Part shown: positions 1 through 7,800 of the stretch, one piece after another | Layout of the letters: every line of letters begins with the position of its first letter | How positions within the stretch are numbered: position 1 is the stretch's first letter | Position numbers and translations under genes: made by a program | Notes under the pieces: generated by a model | Databases searched by the model: none | The model's input: only the letters and a program-made list of their open reading frames with translations | Told to the model about the DNA's origin: nothing | Source: Ruminococcus sp. | GTDB lineage: Bacteria; Bacillota; Clostridia; Oscillospirales; Acutalibacteraceae | Reading direction: 5' to 3' | Assembly: GCA_017404145.1 (NCBI GenBank) | Contig: JAFRCW010000040.1 | Span: 62,001 to 126,000 of the forward strand | DNA length: 64,000 bases

Positions 1-2
1 AG

Positions 3-578
3 CTGCAGCCCTTCCTGATGGGCATTACGGTTTCCGTTCTGGTCGGTATCGCGCTGACGCTTCCGATCTCTTCGGCGGCGATCTGCGCGGCATTATCGCT
101 CACCGGACTTGCGGGCGGCGCGGCGGTAGCCGGCTGCTGCGCCCAGATGGTCGGTTTTGCAGTGATGTCCTTCAGAGAGAACAAGTGGGGCGGTCTGGTC
201 TCTCAGGGGATCGGCACCTCGATGCTCCAGATGCCCAATATTGTGAAGAATCCGAGGGTATGGATCGCGCCGATCCTGACTTCGGCGATCACCGGACCGG
301 TCGCGACCTGCGTCTTCAAGCTCCAGATGAACGGCGCGCCGATCAACTCCGGTATGGGTACCTGCGGCTTCTGCGGACCCATCGGCGTGATCACCGGATG
401 GCTCAGCCCGTCTGAGGCGGCGCTGACCAACGGCGCTTCGGCGATTTCCCCCTCCGCACTTGACTGGATCGGACTGGTGCTGGTGTGCATCGTCCTCCCC
501 GCGGTCATCACTCCGCTTTTCAACCTGATCTTAAGAAAGATCGGCTGGGTCAAGGACGGCGACTTAAAGCTGGCATAA
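3..578 (+). CDS. PTS EIIC-type membrane permease, 5' truncated
   Basis: C-terminal part of a polytopic membrane protein. The reading frame is open from base 3 (codons for LQPFL precede the first Met at 18), so the start lies outside the window. The sequence is rich in Gly/Ala/Ile hydrophobic segments, with a motif region NSGMGTCGFCGPIGVITGW and a final hydrophobic helix before a basic C-terminus. This matches the PTS EIIC family of the PF13303 type (sugar phosphotransferase membrane subunit, substrate unknown). No EIIA/EIIB partner is visible. The family call rests on pattern recognition, and the substrate cannot be inferred. Confidence 0.72.
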   Translation: MQPFLMGITVSVLVGIALTLPISSAAICAALSLTGLAGGAAVAGCCAQMVGFAVMSFRENKWGGLVSQGIGTSMLQMPNIVKNPRVWIAPILTSAITGPVATCVFKLQMNGAPINSGMGTCGFCGPIGVITGWLSPSEAALTNGASAISPSALDWIGLVLVCIVLPAVITPLFNLILRKIGWVKDGDLKLA

Positions 579-604
579 AAAAGAAACCATTAAACGGTTT
601 CATA

Positions 605-633
605 TTGACAGAATCAAAATTATCTTATATAAT
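605..633 (+). promoter_or_regulatory. Consensus sigma-A promoter for antisense (antitoxin) RNA
   Basis: TTGACA at 605-610 and TATAAT at 628-633 are separated by exactly 17 bp, a perfect consensus vegetative promoter. It points right, into the 3' end of the small minus-strand ORF at 714-782. No plus-strand coding sequence follows, so the product should be a short RNA antisense to the minus-strand transcript. Confidence 0.75.
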
Positions 634-639
634 AAGACT

Positions 640-725
640 ATAGGGAACCGTTTATAGCGGTTAGCCGATTTTTTGGTTATTGATTTTGTAACCGTCCAAT
701 GGCAGTTGGGCGGTTACTTCTTTAT
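640..725 (+). ncRNA. Putative antisense RNA antitoxin of a type I TA module
   Basis: The RNA would start about 7 nt after the TATAAT at 628-633 and end at the hairpin 688-717, which is followed by TTCTTT. It contains 657-665 (GCGGTTAGC) and is complementary to the 3' part of the toxin mRNA, including the last codons of the 22-residue ORF. Such a convergent overlap is typical of Firmicutes type I toxin-antitoxin loci. The ends are predicted, not measured. Confidence 0.6.
688..717. terminator. Bidirectional hairpin shared by toxin mRNA and antisense RNA
   Basis: Twelve-base arms GTAACCGTCCAA and TTGGGCGGTTAC pair (one G-U) around a 6-nt loop. On the plus strand TTCTTT follows, which fits termination of the antisense RNA. 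On the minus strand it begins within the end of the ORF and lies just past its stop codon. Confidence 0.65.
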
Positions 726-782
726 CGAGATTATGTAGCCTGTTGCAATAACAAGAACAAGAATCAAAAGAGCATATTCCAT
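714..782 (-). CDS. 22-residue hydrophobic peptide, probable type I toxin
   Basis: The ORF begins ATG (782-780), ends TAA (716-714) and encodes MEYALLILVLVIATGY followed by IISIKK: one membrane helix with a short basic tail, the build of the small holin-like/Fst-like membrane toxins. A strong AAGGGGG ribosome site at 790-796 sits 7 nt upstream. It is locked in a stem (ACTCCTT 807-801 with AAGGGGGT 796-789, loop TTAT), so translation should be repressed in the full-length RNA. The longer overlapping ORF in this place has no ribosome site. The toxin assignment is inferred from architecture; no experimental homologue is claimed. Confidence 0.68.
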   Translation of the reverse strand: MEYALLILVLVIATGYIISIKK

Positions 783-819
783 AGCTACACCCCCTTATAA
801 AAGGAGTGCTAACCGCCTC

Positions 820-870
820 GACTACCCTGTAGTCTAATGACATTTTAGAATAAATGATCTATAAAAGCAA
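820..870 (-). promoter_or_regulatory. Promoter and 5' hairpin of the toxin mRNA
   Basis: On the minus strand TTGCTT (870-865) and TAAAAT (847-842) are spaced by 17 bp. The transcript would begin just before a 5' hairpin GACTAC-AGG-GTAGTC (834-820), a typical 5'-protecting stem. Next comes GCGGTTAGC (816-808), which is perfectly complementary to the mRNA 3' segment 665-657, allowing 5'-3' closure. Confidence 0.6.
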
Positions 871-901
871 CAAACAAATTTGTAATATTTCCAAAAAACT
901 T

Positions 902-923
902 CGGGAGAGTATCAGCTCTCCCG
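902..923 (-). terminator. Terminator after tcdA
   Basis: CGGGAGAG...CTCTCCCG forms an 8-bp stem. On the minus strand it is followed by AAGTTTTTT, directly after the tcdA stop codon. Confidence 0.75.
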
Positions 924-933
924 ATTTGTGTTT

Positions 934-1659
934 TTATGAAGAGACAAGATCCTTGATGACTTCTCCCGCAAGGATCAGTCCCGCGACTGGGGGAACGAAG
1001 GCGACCGAGCCGGGGGCGGGTCTGCCCGCGACGCTTCCCTTATCCTCATAAGCGTTTTCTTCATCATAGGAGGGGGAAAGCGCTTCTTCCTTCGAATAAA
1101 CCACTTTCAGTTTATCAATTCCGCGCTTTTTCAGCTCTCTGCGCATCACTCTGGCGAGGGGACAGACAGAGGTAGAATAGATATCCGCAACCTCAAAGCG
1201 GGTGGGATCGAGCTTGTTGCCCGCGCCCATCGAAGAGATGATCGGAACGCCCGCTTGGTCTGCTCTTTCGACCAGAGTAAGCTTTGCCGCGACGGTATCG
1301 ATCGCGTCGATGATATAGTCATAGAGGGAAAGATCGAAACGGTCGGCGTTCTCCTTGGTATAGAAGGCGTTATATACCGTCACCGAGCAGGAGGGGTTGA
1401 TATCAAGGATCCGCTCCCTCATCACATCGCATTTATCCTTTCCCAGCGTACTGTGCAGGGCGATGATCTGGCGGTTGATGTTCGAGAGGCTCACGGTATC
1501 GTGATCGATCAGGTCGATCGCGCCGAGTCCCGAACGCGCGAGCGCCTCAGCGGCATATCCGCCTACCCCGCCGACGCCGAATACCGCGACGCGGGCGTTT
1601 TTCAGTTTTTTGATTCCCTCAGCGCCGAGCAGCAGCTGAGTCCGTGAAAATTCGTTCAT
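934..1659 (-). CDS. tcdA: tRNA threonylcarbamoyladenosine dehydratase (TcdA/CsdL, ThiF fold)
   Basis: This is a 241-residue E1-like/ThiF-superfamily protein. It adenylates N6-threonylcarbamoyladenosine in ANN-decoding tRNAs to form the cyclic hydantoin derivative. The N-terminus MNEFSRTQLLLG matches the family, followed by the ATP-binding loop VFGVGGVGGYAAEAL and the LIDHDTVSLSNINRQ region. The Met at 1659 is chosen because family members begin just before FSRTQ; the reading frame itself is open 22 codons further upstream, without a ribosome site. It is followed by a strong terminator, and hydE lies upstream on the same strand. Membership in the E1 fold is noted because an E2-like gene occurs at 49 kb, but TcdA acts on tRNA and needs no ubiquitin-like partner. 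Confidence 0.88.
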   Translation of the reverse strand: MNEFSRTQLLLGAEGIKKLKNARVAVFGVGGVGGYAAEALARSGLGAIDLIDHDTVSLSNINRQIIALHSTLGKDKCDVMRERILDINPSCSVTVYNAFYTKENADRFDLSLYDYIIDAIDTVAAKLTLVERADQAGVPIISSMGAGNKLDPTRFEVADIYSTSVCPLARVMRRELKKRGIDKLKVVYSKEEALSPSYDEENAYEDKGSVAGRPAPGSVAFVPPVAGLILAGEVIKDLVSS

Positions 1660-1738
1660 AGGTTTACCGTTTTCATCAAGAAGGAAAGGCTTTCGTTTCC
1701 GTAAACCTTTCTGTAATACAATCATTATGAATTATGCA

Positions 1739-2782
1739 TTATGAATTATGAATTCTTTTAACGTCTCCTCGGTCGGTCACCGCGCGGTAGCCTGCCAGCT
1801 CTATCCGGCGTTCCAGACAGCCGCGGCACCGGGCGGATTCCTCTCCCGTGCAGATTTTGTCGTCGTAGATCTCATATTTTTTTCTGACGGCAACGGGAGA
1901 GAGGTTGGGCATCACGACGTTCGCGCCCGCCTTAAGTCCCTTTTCGCGTCCCTGCGGGTCTATGGTACCCAGCGCGGTGGTAGAGGGGATCAGCGCATAG
2001 GGGAACAGCAGCCTCAAAATCGCGATCATCCGCAGGGTGAGTTCTACGGTACCGCCTTCGCAGTTTTTGAACGGCGTATCGTGATGAGGGATGAACGGTC
2101 CGATCCCGATCATATCGGGAGACAGCTCCTGTAAGAACCGCAAATCGGCAATAAGACTGTCCGTCGTCTGATACGGCGAGCCCACCATAAAGCCCGAGCC
2201 AACCTGATAGCCGATCTCCTTAAGATCAAAAAGACAACGCTTGCGGTTTTCAAGCAGCATATTGTCGGGATGGAGCTTTTGATAATGCTCCTCGTCCGCG
2301 GTCTCGTGGCGGAGCAGATAGCGGTTTGCGCCCGCTTCATAGAATCGCTCATAGCTCTCTCTGCTTCTTTCTCCGAGAGAAAGCGTGATCGCGCAGTCGG
2401 AAAAACGCCCGCGGATGGCGGAGATGATATCGACCATCCTCTCGTCGGTAAAGTACGGATCCTCGCCGCCCTGCAGGACAAAGGTACGGTATCCCAGAAG
2501 ATAGCCCTCTTCACAGCAGGAGAGGATCTCGTCCTTCGTCAGGCGGTAGCGGCTGACGTTTCGGTTTTCGGCTCTTAAGCCGCAGTAGAGGCAGTCGTTT
2601 TTACAGAAGTTGGTAAATTCGATCAGTCCTCTGAGATACACCGCGTCGCCGTAGCGTTCCCGCCTGACCTTATCCGCCGCTTGGAAGAGTTCTTCGTCAT
2701 ATTTGTTTGTGTTGATCAGCTGTCTGAGCGTTGTATCGGGAAGATCGCGCTGTTCACACAGCTTTGTGATGATATCGGACAT
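1739..2782 (-). CDS. hydE: [FeFe]-hydrogenase H-cluster maturase HydE (radical SAM)
   Basis: A 347-residue radical SAM enzyme. The cluster motif CKNDCLYC (C60, C64, C67) binds the 4Fe-4S/SAM centre, and the neighbouring YLRGLIEFTNF and LQGGEDPYF segments are typical of HydE. HydE acts with HydF and HydG to build the 2Fe subcluster of [FeFe] hydrogenase. C-terminal Cys residues (CTGEESARCRGCLERR) could bind a second cluster, as in many HydE proteins. HydF, HydG and the hydrogenase are not in this window. BioB and PylB are related alternatives, but the order of motifs fits HydE better. Confidence 0.87.
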   Translation of the reverse strand: MSDIITKLCEQRDLPDTTLRQLINTNKYDEELFQAADKVRRERYGDAVYLRGLIEFTNFCKNDCLYCGLRAENRNVSRYRLTKDEILSCCEEGYLLGYRTFVLQGGEDPYFTDERMVDIISAIRGRFSDCAITLSLGERSRESYERFYEAGANRYLLRHETADEEHYQKLHPDNMLLENRKRCLFDLKEIGYQVGSGFMVGSPYQTTDSLIADLRFLQELSPDMIGIGPFIPHHDTPFKNCEGGTVELTLRMIAILRLLFPYALIPSTTALGTIDPQGREKGLKAGANVVMPNLSPVAVRKKYEIYDDKICTGEESARCRGCLERRIELAGYRAVTDRGDVKRIHNS

Positions 2783-2941
2783 AAATATTCACTCCGCTTG
2801 TATCATACATCAAAACAGAAGAAGATACAAGAGCATTTTTGAGCTTGCCCCTCAAATCGACAAATTACAGGTTTTTAACGGCGGGTTTCAAAAAAGTAAT
2901 ATTCTTTAAAGAAAATTAACGAAATTGTGAACGAAAAGGAC

Positions 2942-2971
2942 TTGTATTATCAGATATGATTGTGCTATAAT
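2942..2971 (+). promoter_or_regulatory. Promoter of the dockerin gene at 3003
   Basis: TTGTAT (2942-2947) and TATAAT (2966-2971) with an 18-bp spacer lie about 30 bp before the ribosome site AGGAGG and the ATG at 3003. Confidence 0.5.
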
Positions 2972-3002
2972 GATGATACTAATTAAATTAGGAGGATTTT
3001 CT

Positions 3003-4097
3003 ATGAAAAAGTTTATCAGCATTTTACTTGCGGTATTGCTTCTCGCGTCTGCCGCGGTAGTATCTGCCAACGCTTATTCTGTCTGGGAAGATGTTGTAAA
3101 TGATGACGGCGATATGGTTCCCAACCAGAGCGTGAGCGAAGCGGTTGCGGCTTATGAAGCGTCAACCGGCGAAAAGGTAGAGGTCTTCAGATACTACTTC
3201 CAGATGCCTGACGGCACCAACGGTCCTGTCGGCGCGGACGGCAAAAAGGCTCCCTCATGGATCCATGATGGCATTAACCGTATCAAAGACGATGACGGCA
3301 ATATTACAGCGGAATACTGCGGCATGTATTACTGGGCAACCGGCAGCTATCCCACCCCCAAGGCCTGGGCAGGTTACAAGGCTGAAAAGCTCGAAGGCGT
3401 TCCGAACGTATGGTATGCTGACGTTCCCGGCGCGGTTCTTACCATTATCTGGAACAACGGTGTTGACGGCGGCAACAACCCCACTGATCCCGACGATCCC
3501 GATGATATTTATTTTAAGGCAGCTCAGACCGATAACCTCAAGATCGAATATCTTGATCCCGGTGACGATGATGACTTCCCGGATGGTTTAGGTCAAGAAG
3601 ATGTTCCCGGCGCTTTCGCGAACATGATTTTCATCATCAACCCCGATAAGGTTGACATCAACGAGTATTCTCTGAAGCAGACCTGCGGCGGCAGATGGTA
3701 CTTCTACCTTGGCGACGGCTGCTATGCTGCTACCGCTGACGGCGACTGCTGCAACCCCGACCACTTTGACGAGGCCGGCAACCATGTAGGTTATCAGGAG
3801 CCCACCGAGCCTGCTACCGATGCGCCCACCGAGCCTGCTACCGATGCGCCCACCGAGCCCGGTCCCGCGAAGATCTTAGGCGACGTTGACGGCGACGGCG
3901 TTGTTTCCGTTCTCGACGCTACCAAGATCCAGAAGTTCAAGGCTTCCATCCTTACTGCGGACGATATCGATGTTTCTTTAGAAGTAGCTGACGTTGACGG
4001 CGACGGCGTTGTTTCCGTTATGGACGCTACTCGTATCCAGAAGTTCAAGGCGAAGATCATGAACCTCGACGGTACCACCCCCTACGTAGAAGCATAA
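3003..4097 (+). CDS. Secreted dockerin-bearing protein
   Basis: 364 residues. The start at 3003 has a perfect TTAGGAGG site. Signal peptide MKKFISILLAVLLLASAAVVSANA. A middle region of about 230 residues rich in Trp, Tyr and Asp (for example WYADVPGAVLTIIWNN and GGRWYFYLGDGCY) may be a carbohydrate-binding or peptide-binding beta domain; no family was recognised. A Thr/Pro linker with two PTEPATDA repeats leads to a type I dockerin with two Ca-binding repeats, GDVDGDGVVSVLDATKIQKF and ADVDGDGVVSVMDATRIQKF. Dockerins dock secreted enzymes onto cohesins of a scaffoldin. The same closing motif, LMNMDGS/IMNLDGT, recurs in the dockerin gene at 9830. A hairpin terminator follows. Confidence 0.85.
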   Translation: MKKFISILLAVLLLASAAVVSANAYSVWEDVVNDDGDMVPNQSVSEAVAAYEASTGEKVEVFRYYFQMPDGTNGPVGADGKKAPSWIHDGINRIKDDDGNITAEYCGMYYWATGSYPTPKAWAGYKAEKLEGVPNVWYADVPGAVLTIIWNNGVDGGNNPTDPDDPDDIYFKAAQTDNLKIEYLDPGDDDDFPDGLGQEDVPGAFANMIFIINPDKVDINEYSLKQTCGGRWYFYLGDGCYAATADGDCCNPDHFDEAGNHVGYQEPTEPATDAPTEPATDAPTEPGPAKILGDVDGDGVVSVLDATKIQKFKASILTADDIDVSLEVADVDGDGVVSVMDATRIQKFKAKIMNLDGTTPYVEA

Positions 4098-4110
4098 TCA
4101 CTGAAACGTT

Positions 4111-4140
4111 TAAAGACGCTCGCTGATGCGGGCGTCTTTT
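4111..4140 (+). terminator. Terminator after the dockerin gene
   Basis: AAAGACGCTCGCTGATGCGGGCGTCTTTT: an AAAGACGC/GCGTCTTT stem followed by a short T run. Confidence 0.7.
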
Positions 4141-4200
4141 CAATTAGGAATCAGAAATCAGGAATTAGGAATGATGGGCGGACGCTGTCCGCACCTGATT

Positions 4201-4282
4201 GTAGGGGAAGGTCTTGACCTTCCCGAATGCTGATATTACAATAACATTTCTGCAAGGCGGGAGGGTCAAGACCCTCCCCTAC
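4201..4282. repeat. GTAGGG...CCCTAC palindromic intergenic element, 82 bp
   Basis: The element begins GTAGGGGAAGGTCTTGACC and ends GGTCAAGACCCTCCCCTAC, so its termini are inverted copies. A shorter, AT-richer middle separates them. The same 82-bp length is found at 43824-43905, and related longer elements occur at 18224 and 42424-42863. No ORF. Confidence 0.7.
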
Positions 4283-4325
4283 TGTTGAACTAACAACCGG
4301 CAACAGGGAACAATCATTCCTAATT

Positions 4326-4387
4326 CCTCATTCCTAACTCCTCATTCTTTACGGTTCCTCATTCCTAACTCCTCATTCTTTACGGTT
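4326..4387. repeat. Two perfect 31-bp tandem repeats of the CCTCATTCCTAACT type
   Basis: Positions 4326-4356 and 4357-4387 are identical, and a degenerate third copy starts at 4388 (CCTCAGTCCTGACTCC). The same short word, in the other orientation (AATTAGGAATGAGGAATGAG), occurs at 4141-4172 and in the 3' end of mocA near 57553. The rest of 4141-4440 holds only such repeats. Confidence 0.75.
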
Positions 4388-4522
4388 CCTCAGTCCTGAC
4401 TCCTAATTTAACTTTTTCTTGTATCGGTAACGTCATTTATGTTATACTGTAACCGAACAATCATAAAACTGTCACATAACGCGTATATACTGGTTTTATC
4501 AAACCGGATCGGAGGGAACCCC

Positions 4523-5197
4523 ATGGCAAAATTATTGATCGTAGACGACGAATTCAGGATCAGGGAGCTGATCAAAAAATACGCCGAGTATGAGGGTCAT
4601 AAGGCGGATGAAGCTGAGGACGGCGAACAGGCGGTCCTCAAATGCAAAAACAACACCTATGACCTGATCATCCTTGATATTATGATGCCCAAGATGGACG
4701 GCTTTGAAGCCGCCGCGGCGATCCGCAAGTTCTCCTCCACCCCGATCATTATGCTGTCGGCAAAGGGCGAGGAGTATGACCGGCTCTCGGGCTTTGAGGT
4801 CGGCGTGGACGACTATGTCGTCAAGCCCTTCTCTCCCAAGGAGCTGATGATGCGCGTCGGCGCCGTGCTGCGCCGCGCCGGCAGCTCACAGAATGAGGAG
4901 AATAAGAATCAGTTCGTCTATCAGGGACTGGTGGTGGACTTTTCCGCGCGCGTCGTCACCGTAGACGGCGAGCGGGCGAATATGACCCCGAGGGAATATG
5001 AGCTGCTGTTCTATATGGTGCATAACAAAGGACTGGCGCTCACCCGTGAACAGCTGATCTCCAAGGTGTGGGGCTATGACTTTTTCGGCGACGACCGGAC
5101 GCTCGACACCCATATCAAGCTGCTGAGAAAATCCCTCGGACCGTATGCGGGTCTGATCGTGACTTTGCGCGGCGTAGGCTATCGCTTTGAGGTTTGA
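4523..5197 (+). CDS. OmpR/PhoB-type response regulator
   Basis: 224 residues, starting at ATG 4523 after GGAGGG. The receiver domain (about 1-120) has the acidic pocket DDE at 8-10, phospho-acceptor D52 in LIILDIMMPKMDG, and the conserved Lys in VVKPFSP. The C-terminal winged-helix DNA-binding domain contains LTREQLISKVWGYDFFGDDRTLDTHI. The histidine kinase gene begins 2 nt after its stop codon, so the two are translationally linked. The target genes are unknown, but dockerin/lipoprotein genes surround the pair. Confidence 0.92.
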   Translation: MAKLLIVDDEFRIRELIKKYAEYEGHKADEAEDGEQAVLKCKNNTYDLIILDIMMPKMDGFEAAAAIRKFSSTPIIMLSAKGEEYDRLSGFEVGVDDYVVKPFSPKELMMRVGAVLRRAGSSQNEENKNQFVYQGLVVDFSARVVTVDGERANMTPREYELLFYMVHNKGLALTREQLISKVWGYDFFGDDRTLDTHIKLLRKSLGPYAGLIVTLRGVGYRFEV

Positions 5198-5199
5198 GT

Positions 5200-6792
5200 A
5201 TGGAACAGACTGAGAAAAAGAAAGGGAAGAAAAACGGTAAAAAGCTCTCTTTAAAGGTGACGCTCACCGCGTCTTTCCTGCTGTTTTCGGCGGTACTGAT
5301 CGTGACGCTGTGGATCGTGCAGACGGTGTTTCTCGATTCCTTCTATAAGGCGATCAAGACCTCTCAGGTGCGTTCCTGTGCTCACTCGGTATCCGACAAT
5401 ATCGACGAGGACAGCGTTGACGATCTGATCTTGGATATCGAGGAGCAAAACGCGATGTGTGTTTCCGTCTATCAGACGGATGAGGATTGTCTGACCGCGG
5501 TATACAGAAGCGATAGAATTCGGATTCCCGATTCATTGGTGACTGACGAATACGCTTTAGAGATTTACCGAAAAGCCGTCGACGCAGGCGGGGAGTATTC
5601 CGAAATCACTTTCACGGGGATCAAAAGACATTTTGAACCGAAACAGATGGCTTTTCCCGAGGGCGAGACCGTCTTTGATGATCGGAACAACAACACTCAG
5701 AACAACAACACTCAGAACAACAGTGATCAGAACAATATCATACAAAATAATATAGAGAAAAAGGATGAACCCTCCTTAGAGCGCGAGTCTGTCTCACGGC
5801 TCGCCTACGCGGTCATCAACACTGCGGGTGAGAGCGAACGCCTGATTATTGTCGAGAGCGAGATCACCCCTGTCACCAGCGTAGTGGAGACCCTGCGGTT
5901 CCAGCTGATCATTATGACCGCGGTGCTGGTTGTCATCAGCGTGATCATCGCGCTGTTCACCGCGAGGAGCATCGCAAAGCCCATTTCCGACACCAATGAA
6001 AAGGCGAAAGCGCTCGCAAAGCAAAACTACGACGTTCAGTTCAAAGGAGGACGCTACAAGGAGATCAAGGAGCTCAACGATACCCTGACCTACTCCGCAT
6101 CCGAGCTGAAAAAGGTCGATACCCTGCGTAAGGAGCTCATCAGCAATATCTCCCACGATCTGCGTACCCCGCTGACGATGATCACCGGTTACAGCGAAGT
6201 GATGCGGGATATCCCCGGAGAGATGACGCCGGAGAATATCCAGATCATCATTGACGAGGCGAACCGCCTCAACGCTCTTGTCACCGATCTGCTCGATATC
6301 TCGCGGCTCGAATCGGGTACCGCCGATATCAAAAAAGCGCCATTCTCCCTGACGAGGTGCATCGAGAGCATTTTCTCACGCTATACCAAGCTGATCGAGA
6401 ACGAGGGCTACAGCATCACCTTTGACCACGGGGAAGAGGTTTTTGTCGAAGGCGACGAGCTGAGGATCACGCAGGTAGTTTACAACCTGATCAACAACGC
6501 GATCAACTATGTCGGAGAGGACAAGACCGTCAAGGTGATCCAGACGACTTCGGGCGATCAGGTAAGGATAGACGTCATCGACCACGGCGAGGGAATCCCC
6601 GCGGAGCAGATCCCCTATATCTGGGATCGCTACTACCGCGTCGACAAGGAGCATAAGACCGCGAAGATCGGCACGGGCCTCGGACTTTCCATCGTCAAGA
6701 ACATCCTCAAAGCGCACGACGCTCAGTTCGGCGTAGAGAGCGAGCCGGGCAAAGGCTCCGACTTCTACTTCATTTTAAACAGAATCCAGTGA
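5200..6792 (+). CDS. Sensor histidine kinase with Asn-rich extracytoplasmic segment
   Basis: 530 residues. A basic N-terminus, TM1 (about 20-45), an extracytoplasmic sensor region (46-232), TM2 (233-255), HAMP (256-305), dimerisation/phospho-acceptor domain with H319 in SNISHDLRTPL, and a HATPase domain with NLINNAINY, DHGEGIP and GTGLGLSIV. The sensor contains a low-complexity Asn/Gln tract at about 162-184 (NNNTQNNNTQNN...), unlike anything around it. ATG at 5200 is used; a TTG at 5194 is also in frame. It should phosphorylate the regulator just upstream. Confidence 0.9.
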   Translation: MEQTEKKKGKKNGKKLSLKVTLTASFLLFSAVLIVTLWIVQTVFLDSFYKAIKTSQVRSCAHSVSDNIDEDSVDDLILDIEEQNAMCVSVYQTDEDCLTAVYRSDRIRIPDSLVTDEYALEIYRKAVDAGGEYSEITFTGIKRHFEPKQMAFPEGETVFDDRNNNTQNNNTQNNSDQNNIIQNNIEKKDEPSLERESVSRLAYAVINTAGESERLIIVESEITPVTSVVETLRFQLIIMTAVLVVISVIIALFTARSIAKPISDTNEKAKALAKQNYDVQFKGGRYKEIKELNDTLTYSASELKKVDTLRKELISNISHDLRTPLTMITGYSEVMRDIPGEMTPENIQIIIDEANRLNALVTDLLDISRLESGTADIKKAPFSLTRCIESIFSRYTKLIENEGYSITFDHGEEVFVEGDELRITQVVYNLINNAINYVGEDKTVKVIQTTSGDQVRIDVIDHGEGIPAEQIPYIWDRYYRVDKEHKTAKIGTGLGLSIVKNILKAHDAQFGVESEPGKGSDFYFILNRIQ

Positions 6793-6797
6793 TAACA

Positions 6798-6827
6798 GGC
6801 AGCGGTGTAATAGCCGCTGCCTTTTTC
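6798..6827 (+). terminator. Terminator of the two-component operon
   Basis: GGCAGCGG (6798-6805) and CCGCTGCC (6814-6821) form an 8-bp stem followed by TTTTTC. Confidence 0.85.
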
Positions 6828-6917
6828 GGGAGTACATATATTGTTACGCTTTTGAGGTTGCAAAACATACGGCAAAAGGGTATAATGATATCAACCCATT
6901 CCGAAAGGAGTTTTTTG

Positions 6918-7712
6918 ATGAAAAAGATTTTCGTGATTCTCGCGTTGGTACTGGCGGCGGCAACGCTGCTGTGCGCCTGCTCCAAGCAGACCAAAACAGA
7001 ATCAAGCGCCAAGCACAGCAATCCCGTGGGCGGCGTCAGCCAATCCTCCGGCAATACCGGCAAGCAGACGATCGATCTCACCCCTGAGACAGAAGCGCAG
7101 ACATCCCTGACGCTTTCGGACTGTGTCGGCACCGCGCGAGAAGAACGCTTTAACTATACCGATTCTGTCGGCAACAGCTACGACTTCACCTATCGGATCC
7201 CGAAGTTTTTGTTCTCTTCCTCTGACGCGCAGAGTGTGAATACCGCGATTTCAGACACCTATGCCCCGAATTTTGAAGAGGCTCAGTCGAATATGAAAAA
7301 CGGCTATTCTCAGGGCTGCTATGAGCTTGACTATGAAGCCTATCTGTTCGGCGATATCGTCAGCGCTGCGGTGTGGCAGAAGTATGAGGGCGGTTCCTCA
7401 TTTTGGCGCGTCTATGTTCTCGATACCGCCGGCGCACAGCTGGACAACAAAGGGATCCTCTCCAAGCTCGGGCTGGACTATGACGCGACGATGGATACCC
7501 TGCTCCAACTGACGCAGGAGGATTTCAACAACAGCTACGGCAGCTTCGCGACCGACGCAAACCGTGAGAAAACGCTCAGCCGCGCCAACATCGAGGTCTC
7601 TCCGCTGTATGTCAACGGCGAGGGTAACCTTTGCGCCGTTGTGATGGAGTATGTTGACGTCGGAGGCGGCGAGTTTCCCCATATCATCGAGATGGAAACA
7701 GCAAGAGGCTGA
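6918..7712 (+). CDS. Lipoprotein of unknown function
   Basis: 264 residues; ATG 6918 follows GAAAGGAG. The N-terminus is a lipoprotein signal (MKKIFVILALVLAAATLLCAC), so a lipid-anchored outer-surface protein is expected. A Ser/Thr/Gln-rich spacer (25-55) precedes a folded region with FNYTDSVGNSYDFTYRIPKF and SQGCYELDYEAYLFGDIVSAAV. This pattern resembles the DUF3298/RsiV-like extracellular fold, but the match is weak. It follows the two-component terminator and probably has its own promoter. Confidence 0.75.
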   Translation: MKKIFVILALVLAAATLLCACSKQTKTESSAKHSNPVGGVSQSSGNTGKQTIDLTPETEAQTSLTLSDCVGTAREERFNYTDSVGNSYDFTYRIPKFLFSSSDAQSVNTAISDTYAPNFEEAQSNMKNGYSQGCYELDYEAYLFGDIVSAAVWQKYEGGSSFWRVYVLDTAGAQLDNKGILSKLGLDYDATMDTLLQLTQEDFNNSYGSFATDANREKTLSRANIEVSPLYVNGEGNLCAVVMEYVDVGGGEFPHIIEMETARG

Positions 7713-7760
7713 TCAAAATCAGCCTCAGCGAGATTCGCATTCGCGAGCGATATAACAAAA

Positions 7761-7800
7761 ACCGGCTCTTTACAACTGTGAGTAAGGAGCCGGTCTTTTC
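7761..7800. terminator. Bidirectional terminator between convergent lipoprotein genes
   Basis: ACCGGCTC (7761-7768) pairs with GAGCCGGT (7787-7794). T runs lie on both sides (CTTTTCTT rightward, TTTTTGTT on the minus strand). Confidence 0.8.

Noticed and set aside
661-843. 60-residue minus-strand ORF across the toxin locus
   Set aside because: No ribosome site at its start and out of frame with the 22-residue ORF, which has a strong site and promoter.
934-1659. ThiF-fold protein as E1 partner of the E2-like gene
   Set aside because: Sequence and N-terminus match TcdA, a tRNA-modifying enzyme; it is 47 kb away and needs no modifier protein.
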